DNA of 64,000 nt from Streptomyces sp. man185 (GTDB lineage: Bacteria; Actinomycetota; Actinomycetes; Streptomycetales; Streptomycetaceae): contig NTHE01000001.1 in assembly GCA_002551355.1 (NCBI GenBank), positions 162,470-226,469 of the forward strand. Direction: 5' to 3'. Below are positions 1 to 7,899 of this stretch, one piece after another. Below the pieces are notes generated by a model. That model was not told the origin of the DNA, did not search any database, and was given only the letters and a program-made list of their open reading frames with translations. How positions within the stretch are numbered: position 1 is the stretch's first letter; every line of letters begins with the position of its first letter. Both the position numbers and the translations under genes were made by a program.

Positions 1-1
1 C

Positions 2-688
2 GACCCGAAGCTCTTCCTGGACGGGATCAACAAGGTCCACCAGAGCCAGCAGGCCTCCAAGTCGCTCCTGACCGAGCTGAACCAGACGCAGCAGGACCTG
101 GAGACGTACACCCAGGACGCCAGCGCCAACTGGGAGAAGCTGGAGACGAACCGGGTCAAGCAGGCCAAGGCCAAGAAGAAGATCAACGCCCAGATCAAGG
201 CGGCGGAGAAGCTCGAATCGCAGTTGGAGGGCAAGGAGCGCGACCGGCTCCGCCGGCTGGAGCAGGACGCCGCGGACAAGGCGCAGACCGCCTGGCTCTC
301 CTCCGGTGCGGTCAAGGACGTCAGTGGCGAGGCGAGCGGGGCCGGAGCGGCGGCGGTGGCCTTCGCGACGGCGCAGATAGGCAAGCCGTACGTCTGGGGA
401 GCCGAGGGCCCTGGTTCGTACGACTGCTCGGGGCTGACCTCGCAGGCGTGGCTGGCGGCGAAGCGCCCGATCCCGCGTACCTCGCAGGAGCAGTGGCGGT
501 TGCTGCCGCGTATCGACATCCAGGACATGCGCCCCGGTGACCTGATCATCTACCACGCCGACGCCAGCCATGTCGGGATGTACGTCGGCGACGGCGCGAT
601 CGTCCACTCCCCGCGCCCCGGCCGCAACGTCACGCTGGCGGGCGCGGGCTCGATGAAGATCCTCGGCGTGGTCCGCCCGGACAAGTAG
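2..688 (+). CDS. NlpC/P60 family peptidoglycan hydrolase, 5'-truncated by the window edge
   Basis: The reading frame is open from base 2, so the true start lies outside the window. The visible N-terminal part (about 95 residues) is rich in Q, K, E and A and looks like the coiled coil that precedes the catalytic domain in secreted Streptomyces NlpC/P60 proteins. The catalytic domain follows: the Cys nucleophile sits in YDCSGLTSQAW and the His in HVGMYVGDGAIVHSP, with a basic, Pro-containing end. Family members cleave the D-iGlu to diamino-acid bond of peptidoglycan stem peptides outside the membrane. No signal peptide can be seen because the start is missing. Stop is TAG. Confidence 0.9.
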   Translation, partial: DPKLFLDGINKVHQSQQASKSLLTELNQTQQDLETYTQDASANWEKLETNRVKQAKAKKKINAQIKAAEKLESQLEGKERDRLRRLEQDAADKAQTAWLSSGAVKDVSGEASGAGAAAVAFATAQIGKPYVWGAEGPGSYDCSGLTSQAWLAAKRPIPRTSQEQWRLLPRIDIQDMRPGDLIIYHADASHVGMYVGDGAIVHSPRPGRNVTLAGAGSMKILGVVRPDK

Positions 689-737
689 CGGCGCGGCGGG
701 AACAGGAGCGATCCGCCCGACGCGATGGGCCTGGCGG

Positions 738-850
738 GGCCCGCGATCGGACCCGTGGGTGGCCCGTGACCGGATCCGTGAGGCCCCGTGATCGAGCCTG
801 CAAAGGCCCCGCGATCGGCCCGGTGAGACCCTGCGATCGGGCCCTGTGAG
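738..850. repeat. Five degenerate 22-23 bp tandem repeats
   Basis: Five consecutive units begin at 738, 761, 783, 806 and 828. The approximate consensus is GGCCCCGYGATCGGNCC followed by GTGAG, and most copies contain GCGATCGG or a one-base variant. They lie in the 399-bp gap between the NlpC/P60 stop and the phosphatase start. Copies differ by several bases, so this is an old array. The rest of the gap, 851-1087, shows no convincing gene. Confidence 0.6.
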
Positions 851-1087
851 CGGGGCCACGCCGCCGCGGGTGGGCGCGTGATGTTTGTCATGGGCGCTTC
901 CGCCCCCGTACGGCGGCCCATCGCGCCGGATCCGTGTCGGGACGCGGCTTATGACGGCGCATATGGCAGGGGCCGGTCCCTGTGTGCCATTCCGTTCCCC
1001 CACCGCGGACCGCTATCGTCCCCGACTGGCGGATCGTCGATCGTCGACCCGCCGCGCCCTCGGGGGGAGGGAAGGAAACCTGAACCG

Positions 1088-2437
1088 ATGCCCGTACCCG
1101 TACCGCAGCAGCGCTCCGTTCCCGCTGCGGAGACCTCGCACGGCGACCTCACCCTGCTGGTGATCGAGGACGACCCGGCGGGCACCACCATCACCGTCCC
1201 CGAACTCTCGGCCGCGGCCGGCACCCGGGTCCGTATCCGTACCGCCCGCAACCTCACCGAGGCGGCGCGACTGCTCACCGACGACGTGGACTGCATCCTG
1301 CTGGACCTGGCGCTGCCGGTCGCGGGCTCCGGTGAACCCGTCTCCGAGCGGGCCGACGAGCTGGCGGCCCTCACTCACGTACTCCGCATCGCCCCGCTGC
1401 ACGCGGTCCTCGCGCTGACCGCCGAGGACGACACCGCTCTGGCGGCCGAGGCGGTACGCGTCGGGGCGCAGGACTACCTCTTCCGGGGCGAGCTGGACGC
1501 CCGCGTCCTGAGCCGCGCCATCCGGTACGCCGTGGAGCGCAAGCGCGCCGACATCGCGCAGCACCAGCTGACCGAGTCCCGGCTGCGCGCCCAGGAGAAC
1601 GCCCGCCTCGAACGCGGCCTGCTCCCCACCCCGCTGCTGGAGGGCTCCGGACTGAGCTTCGCCGCCCGCTACCGCCCCGGCCGCAGCCGCGCCCTCCTCG
1701 GCGGCGACTTCTACGACGTCGTCCGCACCCCGGACGGCACGGTGCACGCGATGATCGGCGATGTCTGCGGCCACGGCCCGGACGAGGCGGCGCTCGGCGT
1801 CGAGCTGCGGATCGCCTGGCGGGCGCTGACCCTGGCCGGGCTGTGCGGGGACGAGCTGCTCTCCACGCTCCAGCAGGTGCTGGAGCACGAGCGGCAGAGC
1901 GAGGAGATCTTCGCGACGCTCTGCACGGTCGACATCGCGCCCGACGGACGGCGGGCCGGACTCTGCCTGGCCGGACACCCCGCGCCGCTGCTCGCCCGCC
2001 ACGGACGGCCGGCGCGGCTTCTCCCGTACGAGGACGGCGGACCGGCCCTGGGGCTGCTTCCGCGGGCCCGGTGGCCCCGCCGTCAGGTCGAGCTGGGCGC
2101 CGCCTGGAGCCTGATGATGTACACCGACGGGCTCATCGAGGGGCGCGTGGGGACCGGCGGGAGCGAGCGGCTCGGGCAGGACGGCATGGTCGCGATGATC
2201 AACGGCCGGCTGGCGGAGGGCCTGACGGGCGACGAACTGCTGGAGACGGCGGTCGCCGAGGTGCGGGAGCTGAACGGCGGCGAGCTGACCGACGATGTGG
2301 CGGTCCTGCTGCTGGGCCGCGATCCGGAGCGGATACGACGATGGGGCGGCAGCGCACCGCGCTCCCACCCCGCGTCCGTCGACCGGCCGCCGTCGCCGCC
2401 CGCGAGGGCGGCGAGGGCTCAGCGCCCGCCGTTGTAG
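1088..2437 (+). CDS. Response regulator with PP2C (SpoIIE-type) serine/threonine phosphatase output
   Basis: 449 aa. Residues about 20-150 form a receiver domain (acidic pair E27-D28-D29, probable phospho-acceptor D73 in ILLDLALP, then LTAEDD). The usual receiver Lys is replaced by Arg (DYLFRGEL). Residues about 180-430 are a PP2C/SpoIIE domain with GGDFYDV, GDVCGHGP, a YTDGL motif and LTDDVAVLLL, all metal-binding signatures. Such proteins dephosphorylate anti-sigma-factor antagonists, though no sigma or anti-sigma partner is next to it. The ATG at 1088 was chosen because GGAAGGAAA lies just upstream; the frame is open to 878 but that stretch reads as non-coding. Its 3' end overlaps the convergent DUF2516 gene by 19 bp. 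Confidence 0.88.
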   Translation: MPVPVPQQRSVPAAETSHGDLTLLVIEDDPAGTTITVPELSAAAGTRVRIRTARNLTEAARLLTDDVDCILLDLALPVAGSGEPVSERADELAALTHVLRIAPLHAVLALTAEDDTALAAEAVRVGAQDYLFRGELDARVLSRAIRYAVERKRADIAQHQLTESRLRAQENARLERGLLPTPLLEGSGLSFAARYRPGRSRALLGGDFYDVVRTPDGTVHAMIGDVCGHGPDEAALGVELRIAWRALTLAGLCGDELLSTLQQVLEHERQSEEIFATLCTVDIAPDGRRAGLCLAGHPAPLLARHGRPARLLPYEDGGPALGLLPRARWPRRQVELGAAWSLMMYTDGLIEGRVGTGGSERLGQDGMVAMINGRLAEGLTGDELLETAVAEVRELNGGELTDDVAVLLLGRDPERIRRWGGSAPRSHPASVDRPPSPPARAARAQRPPL

Positions 2438-2760
2438 GGACCGTACGGTCCGTCACTGCTGGAGCCGCCCTTGCGGCCACCACCGCTGCCCCCCGAGACC
2501 GCCTTGAGCGCGGGACGCACGTCGACCATGAACACGATCGACGCGATCACACCCGCGAGCTGCAGGAAGAGCATCGGGATGAGCAGGTTCACCGCGACGG
2601 CGACACCGAGGATGATCAGCCAGAAGGACTTCTTCTTCTTGTCGGCGGCACGGTAGGCGTCCTCCCGGGCGGTCGCCGCGAAGACGAACGCGACCACGGC
2701 CAGCACCAGCATCGCCAGATAGAGCAGCTGGAGGAGTGAGCCGAATGCTGAGAGCAACAT
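2419..2760 (-). CDS. DUF2516 family small membrane protein
   Basis: 113 aa. Two hydrophobic segments (about residues 3-28 and 45-78) are separated by a basic loop (REDAYRAADKKKKS). The C-terminal tail is Gly/Ser-rich and ends DGPYGPYNGGR. Length and layout match the actinobacterial DUF2516 family, whose function is unknown. It is the last of three leftward genes (HTH regulator, HbhA-like protein, DUF2516), a neighbourhood common in streptomycetes. Confidence 0.85.
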   Translation of the reverse strand: MLLSAFGSLLQLLYLAMLVLAVVAFVFAATAREDAYRAADKKKKSFWLIILGVAVAVNLLIPMLFLQLAGVIASIVFMVDVRPALKAVSGGSGGGRKGGSSSDGPYGPYNGGR

Positions 2761-2928
2761 GGTGTGTACCGCCTAGTGAGTGGATGAGCGCCCTGCGGCC
2801 GTGAAGGCCAAGGTACCGGGACAACGAGCCGGCCACCCCTAAAGGTGCCCGCCCCGCGCCCCGGTCACGCGTACCGCGCCCCGGAAGGCCCCATGGAGGT
2901 CGGGCCTGTGGAGCCGGACCTCCGAAGG

Positions 2929-3633
2929 TCACTTGCCGGCGGGCGGCGGGGTCTTCCTGGCCGCGGGCTTGCGCGGCGCGGGCGTCTTCTTGGCGGGCGC
3001 GGCCTTGGCCTCGGCGGACTTCACCGCGGTGGGCGCGGTCTTCGTCGCGGCGGGCTTGGCGGCGGGCGCGGTCTTCGTCGCGGCCGGCTTGGCCGGGGCG
3101 GCGGGCTTCACGCCGCCGCCGGCGGCCGGGGCGCTCTTGGCCTCACCCTTGGGCGCGGTCCTGGGGCCGGTCTTCGGCTCGGCCTCGACGACTGCGGCGA
3201 TCTCGACGATCTCGTCGGCCGTCTCGCCGCGCCAGGTCCGTACGGTCTGCTCGCCGTGCTCGGCGACCTTCTCGTACGTCTCACGGGCCTTGATCGCGTA
3301 CTCGGCGGCCACGCCCACGCTGCGGAGCGCAAGGTCCTGGGCGTTCTCGCCCAGCTTCTTCAGGTCGGCCGCGTCGAACGAACCGAACACCTCGGTGACC
3401 TTCGCCTGCACGGTGGCCTGGGCCTCCTTGGCCTGCGTGGTCACCTTCTCCTGGACGACCTTGGGGTCGGTGTTGCGCACGGCGTCGATCCGCTCGGGCG
3501 CCTCGGCCCGCAGCTGCTCGATCAGCGCCGGGACCTTGCGCGCCTGCTGCACGGCCAGGTCGGCCGTACCCGCGGCGAAGTAGAGGGGGGTGGGGTCGGT
3601 GAGGGTCTTGCGCAGGTCATCGGTGATGGCCAT
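2929..3633 (-). CDS. HbhA-like protein with Lys/Ala/Pro-rich C-terminal tail
   Basis: 234 aa. Residues 1-140 are predicted helical and resemble the coiled-coil part of mycobacterial heparin-binding haemagglutinin-type proteins (MAITDDLRKTLTDPTPLYFA start, many A/E/K/V heptads). Residues about 150-234 are low-complexity and basic, with repeated PAAKPAATKTAP-like units, as in HbhA and histone-like tails. No signal peptide is visible. It lies 34 bp downstream of the HTH regulator in the same direction, so the two are probably co-transcribed. The tail is strongly positive while the regulator's tail is strongly negative. Confidence 0.75.
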   Translation of the reverse strand: MAITDDLRKTLTDPTPLYFAAGTADLAVQQARKVPALIEQLRAEAPERIDAVRNTDPKVVQEKVTTQAKEAQATVQAKVTEVFGSFDAADLKKLGENAQDLALRSVGVAAEYAIKARETYEKVAEHGEQTVRTWRGETADEIVEIAAVVEAEPKTGPRTAPKGEAKSAPAAGGGVKPAAPAKPAATKTAPAAKPAATKTAPTAVKSAEAKAAPAKKTPAPRKPAARKTPPPAGK

Positions 3634-3667
3634 GACTGTGGTCCTCCCGGATCATCAGAACCAGCTG

Positions 3668-4195
3668 CTAGCTGTGAGGGTCTTGGTCTTTGGTGACGTC
3701 CGTACCGGCGTCGTCGCCGTTACGGGGCCCGGCATCGCCGCCCGCGTCGGTATCGGCGTCCGCGTTCACGCCATCGGCGGAGTCAGCGTCCGCGTCCGCC
3801 TTCACGTTCACGTCGGCGTTCGCCTCCGCGTCCGCGTCGGGCCCGGGGGCGAATCCGTTCTCGCGGCGGAAGGAGTCGTAGATCTGCAGCAGAACGTTCT
3901 TCTGCCGCTCGTTGATCGACGGATCGGCCAGAATGACCGCCCGCGTCTCCAGCTCCTCCCGCTCCCGCTCGTCGAGGATCCCCGCACGTACGTACAGGGT
4001 CTCGGCCGAGATCCGCAGCGCCTTGGCGACCTGCTGGAGCACGTCCGCGCTGGGCTTGCGCAGACCGCGCTCGATCTGGCTGAGATACGGGTTCGACACC
4101 CCGGTGGCATCGGCGAGCTGCCGCAGCGAGAGCTGCGCTGCACGGCGCTGCTCCCGCAGGTACTCACCGAGATTGCCGACGTTGAGTGATGCCAT
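3668..4195 (-). CDS. XRE-type helix-turn-helix regulator with acidic Asp/Ala repeat tail
   Basis: 175 aa from the ATG at 4195. Residues about 8-70 form an XRE/Cro HTH (LGEYLREQRRAAQLSLRQLA, then VSNPYLSQIERG recognition helix region). Residues 70-115 hold a helical region with LYVRAGILDERE. The last 55 residues are a run of Asp and Ala (DADAEANADVNVKADADAD), encoded by imperfect GCGTCC-type repeats. The neighbouring HbhA-like gene follows in the same direction. A perfect 12-bp inverted repeat lies 27 bp upstream of the start, so autoregulation is likely. Longer in-frame starts to 4432 were rejected because they would cross the operator. Confidence 0.85.
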   Translation of the reverse strand: MASLNVGNLGEYLREQRRAAQLSLRQLADATGVSNPYLSQIERGLRKPSADVLQQVAKALRISAETLYVRAGILDEREREELETRAVILADPSINERQKNVLLQIYDSFRRENGFAPGPDADAEANADVNVKADADADSADGVNADADTDAGGDAGPRNGDDAGTDVTKDQDPHS

Positions 4196-4221
4196 GACCC
4201 GATAGTGCAACACCCTTGCTA

Positions 4222-4249
4222 ACTTTTGCAAGCAGGCGCTTGCAAAAGT
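4222..4249. promoter_or_regulatory. Perfect 12-bp inverted repeat, probable operator of the HTH regulator
   Basis: ACTTTTGCAAGC, then AGGC, then GCTTGCAAAAGT: both arms match at 12 of 12 positions. It is AT-rich compared with its surroundings, lies just upstream of the regulator start at 4195, and is preceded by a related half-site TTGCTAAC (about 4217-4224). The geometry suits an XRE-type dimer. Binding by the adjacent regulator is inferred. Confidence 0.7.
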
Positions 4250-4269
4250 GTCGCGCGCCACCGGCTCGC

Positions 4270-4440
4270 TCAGGGTTCGAGCAGAAGCCCGAGGGCGCGG
4301 GCGAACTCCGCCGGCTCGGCGCTTGCGCCGAGGTGGTTGCCGGGCATGTCGATCAGAGGCAGCTCCAGAAGTCCGGCGAGTGCGCGGGTCGCCCGGCGCG
4401 CCATCTGGTGATGGCTCAGCGAGCCGGCGCACAGCGTCAC
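4270..4440 (-). pseudogene. C-terminal remnant of an alpha/beta hydrolase
   Basis: The complementary strand reads VTLCAGSLSHHQMARR, then about 20 residues, IDMPGNHLGASAEPAEF and a stop at 4270-4272. This is the usual C-terminal end of small alpha/beta hydrolases, including the catalytic His context (PGNHLG). No lipase elbow or N-terminal half is found upstream; the sequence becomes non-coding by about 4485. It is a decayed or truncated gene beside the HTH operon. Confidence 0.6.
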
Positions 4441-4537
4441 CGGAACGCGGCGGACGGCCTCGCGACGAGTTCCGCCCGGTCCACCCGTCCTCCCTCCCGC
4501 CGTGCCCGCTGCCCCCTGTCCGCTGTCCGCTGTCCGC

Positions 4538-5149
4538 TCAGTCGTCGACGTGGAGTTCGCGCCGGGTCGGTTCGCGCCGGGTCCACAGCGTGAGGTCGCT
4601 GCTCGTGGCGACTGCGAGGGTCTGGCCGGAGGGGGAGAACCCGGCTGCGCGGAGTTCCGAGTACGTGGAGTGGAAGATGTGCCACCACGTCCCCCCGGCC
4701 ACCGGTCCCGTGTGCGCCCCGCCGCCGGCGGAGAGGATCACACGGTCGTGGGGCCACTCGGGGCTGACGACGTCCAGGACCCAGCCCTCCGACGTGGTTC
4801 TGTGCAGGCCACCGCCGTACAGCCCGGCCGTCCGCACCGGGACGCCCGCGATCGGGCCGAGCCCCGGGCAGGTCAGGTCCGGGTCGTCGTCGGGGGTGCT
4901 CGTCCCGGGGTCGGGATCCCGGTCGCGGGCGATCTTCTCACCGGTGACCGCGTCGAACAGTCCGTGGCCGTCGCCGGAGACAACCATGACGAGGTCGTGG
5001 CCGCTGTCGGGATGGACGGCGAAGCCGATACCGAGGAGGCCTCCGATGGGCGTCCTGCGGTCCAGCACCGGCCGCCACGGCTCCGGGGCCGGCACGACGG
5101 GGGCGGCGATGTAGCGGTCGCGCAGCTGCTGCTGGTACTCCGTGATCAA
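4538..5149 (-). CDS. Conserved hypothetical protein, propeller-like
   Basis: About 203 aa from a TTG at 5149 that has an excellent GAGGAG five bases upstream; an ATG at 5206 in the same frame has no such site and would give 222 aa. The sequence is Gly-, Trp- and Asp-rich, with segments such as GLLGIGFAVHPDSGHDLVMV, LFDAVTGEKIARD and LAVATSSDLTLW, which look like the beta strands of WD/propeller-type repeats. No catalytic motif or signal peptide is seen. I do not recognise its function. It diverges from the esterase at 5360. Confidence 0.65.
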   Translation of the reverse strand: MITEYQQQLRDRYIAAPVVPAPEPWRPVLDRRTPIGGLLGIGFAVHPDSGHDLVMVVSGDGHGLFDAVTGEKIARDRDPDPGTSTPDDDPDLTCPGLGPIAGVPVRTAGLYGGGLHRTTSEGWVLDVVSPEWPHDRVILSAGGGAHTGPVAGGTWWHIFHSTYSELRAAGFSPSGQTLAVATSSDLTLWTRREPTRRELHVDD

Positions 5150-5359
5150 TTCTTCTCCTCGGCGCGCTGCGCGGCTGAGTTCGGAACTCAAGCGTATGTA
5201 CGTCATCGATGAGCATCGCGGCAGGGGGCATTCCCGGTCCGTCCTGGCTTCGGCCACCGCTCCGGCGATCCGCTCACCGTCCGTCCGGGGCAGGCGCCGG
5301 CCCGTCGGGAATCGAGCTCTGGATCTTGCTCCGAAGATCGTTCTGTTGGAGGCTGAAGC

Positions 5360-6226
5360 ATGCCGAATCAACCGACATTCGTCCTTGTTCACGGAGCCTT
5401 CGCGAACGCGTTCTCGTTCGCGCCGCTGCAGGCCGAACTCGCCCTGCTCGGGCACCGCTCGGCCGCGGTCGACCTTCCGGGCCACGGCTTCGAAGCGACC
5501 TTCCCCGCCGCCTACCAAGCGCCCCAGGATCTCGAAGGCCTCGCTGCGGAACCGGGGGCCATCAAGGGAGTCAAGCTCGCGGACAACGCGGCCCGTGTGA
5601 TCGAGGTCCTCGAACGGGCCAAGCGGAACGGGCCCACCGTCCTCGTCTCCCACAGCCGGGGCGGCGCCACGGCCACCGCCGTCGCCAACGCCCGGCCCGA
5701 CCTGATCGACCGGATCGTCTACGTCTCCGCCTGGTGCCCCGTCGCCCTCGACGTGGGCGACTACTACGCCGAGCCGGAGATGGCCGACGTCGACGCGGGC
5801 GCCCTGGCCCTCGCGCTCGTCGGGAACCCGGCCGAACTCGGGCTGCTGCGCGTCAACTTCCGTACGGCTGACCCGACGGCGCTCGCCGCGTTCAGGCAGG
5901 CGTTCGCCGCCGACCTCACCGATGACGAGTTCCGGACCTTCATCAACACTTTCCAGCCCGACGAGAACCTCGACGTCGGTACGTCCGCCGACCGGGCGCA
6001 GGCCGCGACCTGGGGCCGGATACCCAGGACCTATGTGCGCCTGGCCGCCGACACCAGCCTGCCGCCCGCCCTGCAGGACCGCATGATCCGCGAAGCCGAC
6101 GCGCTCACACCCGACAACCCCTTCGACGTCCGGACACTCGAAGGCAGCCATCTGCGCTGGCTCGTCCACCCCGAGCAGGCCGCCGAGTTGCTCGCCGGCC
6201 TGCACCCGGGCCCCACCCCGCTCTGA
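5360..6226 (+). CDS. Alpha/beta hydrolase, EstC / plant methyl-esterase-like
   Basis: 288 aa. It starts MPNQPTFVLVHGAFANAFSF, with the HG oxyanion motif. The nucleophile elbow is VSHSRGG (Ser about residue 98), and the catalytic His is in EGSHLRW near the C-terminus. This pattern fits the EstC and hydroxynitrile-lyase-like methyl-esterase group. No signal peptide, so it is cytoplasmic. The substrate is unknown. The next gene, a HAD hydrolase, follows in the same direction after about 106 bp. Confidence 0.85.
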   Translation: MPNQPTFVLVHGAFANAFSFAPLQAELALLGHRSAAVDLPGHGFEATFPAAYQAPQDLEGLAAEPGAIKGVKLADNAARVIEVLERAKRNGPTVLVSHSRGGATATAVANARPDLIDRIVYVSAWCPVALDVGDYYAEPEMADVDAGALALALVGNPAELGLLRVNFRTADPTALAAFRQAFAADLTDDEFRTFINTFQPDENLDVGTSADRAQAATWGRIPRTYVRLAADTSLPPALQDRMIREADALTPDNPFDVRTLEGSHLRWLVHPEQAAELLAGLHPGPTPL

Positions 6227-6332
6227 CCCTCGTACGGAGCCGGCGGAGGTGGGCCCCGCCACCTCCGCCGCCGACGGCGTGAGCCCGGCGGCCGACCACG
6301 TCGGCATCGAAGGCCACCGCAGGAGAACAGGC

Positions 6333-7016
6333 ATGACTACGCACCACACCCCCGGCAACGCCCCGGCCGCCGCTCCCCCCGGCCGCGCCTTCGACGCCGT
6401 GCTCTGCGATCTCGACAACGTCGTCCGCTTCTACGACACCGCCCCGCTCACCGCCCTGGAGCGGGCCGCCGGACTGCCCGAAGGCACCACCACGGACATC
6501 GCGTACGCGCCCGAGGTCGATCTCCCGCTGCTCCTGGGCCGGATCACCCCGGACGCCTGGGTGGCGTCCATCGTCGCGGGACTCGCAAAGCGGGTCGGGC
6601 CGGAGCAGGCCCGCGAGCTGGGCCGGGCGCTCGCGGACGCGCCGTTCCGGGCCGACGAGGAGGTGGTGGCGCTGCTCCGGCGGGCCAGGGCGCACGTCCC
6701 CCTGGTGCTCATCACCAACGCGACCCTGCAACTGGACTCGGACCTGGCCCTGTTGGGCCTGACCGACCTGGCCGACGCGGTCGTGAGCAGCGCGGTGGAG
6801 CAGGTGGCCAAGCCGGACCCGGCCATCTACCGCATCGCGGCCGAGCGGGCGGGCGTACCGATGGAGCGGTGCCTGTTCGTGGACGACCGCCAGGAGAACG
6901 TCGACGCGGCCGCCGCCCTCGGCATGACCACCGTCCTCTACCGCGAACCGGCGGACTTGCGAAGGGCGTTGGGGCCCTGCGCGAAACAGGACCCGCGGCC
7001 GGGCCGGGAACGCTGA
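6333..7016 (+). CDS. HAD family hydrolase
   Basis: 227 aa. HAD motif I is VLCDLDNVV (DxD nucleophile), motif II is LITNAT, motif III lies in AKPDPAIY, and motif IV is FVDDRQENV. A helical cap between motifs I and II suits subclass C1 phosphatases. The ATG at 6333 was chosen because AGGAGAACAGGC lies directly upstream. It ends 5 bp before the phosphotransferase gene, so the two probably form one transcript. Confidence 0.85.
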   Translation: MTTHHTPGNAPAAAPPGRAFDAVLCDLDNVVRFYDTAPLTALERAAGLPEGTTTDIAYAPEVDLPLLLGRITPDAWVASIVAGLAKRVGPEQARELGRALADAPFRADEEVVALLRRARAHVPLVLITNATLQLDSDLALLGLTDLADAVVSSAVEQVAKPDPAIYRIAAERAGVPMERCLFVDDRQENVDAAAALGMTTVLYREPADLRRALGPCAKQDPRPGRER

Positions 7017-7021
7017 GCCCC

Positions 7022-7816
7022 ATGGACCGGGAACCGGAGGCCCTGGCCGGTGGACTGGCCAACGCCGGAGCCGTCCTCCGCCACGGCGACACCGTCGAAC
7101 GCCCCGCTCCCCCGCACGTCGCCCCGCTGCACGCCCACCTCAGGGCGCTGCGGGGGCAGGGGTTCGACGGCCTGCCCGTGCCCCTGGGAGTCTCCGCCTC
7201 CGGGCAGCGCGAGCGGCTCTCGTACGTCCCCGGGGAGGTCTCCGTCGCCCCGCACCCGCCCTGGACCTGGACGGACGAGGCCCTGTGCTCCGTGGGGACG
7301 CTGCTCCGGCGGATGCACGACGCGGCGGCGGCCGTTCCGTTCGACCGTGCGGCCGGCTGGCCCGCCGACCTGGCCGACCCGGAGGGGGCGGCGGCTCCCG
7401 GCGCCGTGATCTGTCACAACGATGTGTGCCTGGAGAACGTGGTGTTCCGGGGCGGTCACGCCGCCGCCCTCATCGACTTCGACCTGGCTTCGCCGGGGCG
7501 CCCGGTGTGGGACGTGGCCATGGCGGCGCGTTACTGGGTGCCGATGCGGGGCCGCGCCGGCCTGGACCCGCCGCACCGCCTGCGCGTCCTGGCCGACGGC
7601 TACGGGCTGGGGCGCGCGGACCGGACCGTGCTGCCTCGGGTGATCGAGCAGGCCACCGCGGCGTGCCGGGCGTTCGTCGAGCGGCGGGTGGAGCAGGGGG
7701 ACGCGGCGTACACGGCGGCGTACGAGCAGAGCGGGCGTGCGGCGTGGGACCGGCACCAGGGCCGGCTGGCAGACCACCGCCGCGCACTTGCCGCCGCCCT
7801 CCTCGCCGGGCACTGA
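7022..7816 (+). CDS. Aminoglycoside phosphotransferase-like (APH) kinase
   Basis: 264 aa. The catalytic loop is VICHNDVCLENVVF (HxDxxxxN) and the metal-binding motif is ALIDFDLAS, both diagnostic of the APH/choline kinase fold. The HND variant of the usual HGD is common in this family. The N-lobe is short. No antibiotic-resistance role can be inferred; many such proteins phosphorylate small metabolites. It follows the HAD gene by 5 bp, suggesting a kinase/phosphatase pair. Confidence 0.85.
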   Translation: MDREPEALAGGLANAGAVLRHGDTVERPAPPHVAPLHAHLRALRGQGFDGLPVPLGVSASGQRERLSYVPGEVSVAPHPPWTWTDEALCSVGTLLRRMHDAAAAVPFDRAAGWPADLADPEGAAAPGAVICHNDVCLENVVFRGGHAAALIDFDLASPGRPVWDVAMAARYWVPMRGRAGLDPPHRLRVLADGYGLGRADRTVLPRVIEQATAACRAFVERRVEQGDAAYTAAYEQSGRAAWDRHQGRLADHRRALAAALLAGH

Positions 7817-7899
7817 CCGTCACCTCCACGCCGCGCATTGACCGCCGCGCACCGACCGCCCGCGCACGTCCGGCCGCCCGGGCCCCGGAGCGGGCCCCC

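Noticed and set aside
1013..2368. Long minus-strand open frame antisense to the PP2C phosphatase gene
   Set aside because: Shadow of a GC3-biased gene: composition is Gln/Gly/Arg/Val-rich without motifs, while the plus strand shows clear receiver and PP2C signatures.
7022..7816. Antibiotic-resistance aminoglycoside kinase
   Set aside because: Only the general APH fold is supported; nothing ties the gene to a specific drug.
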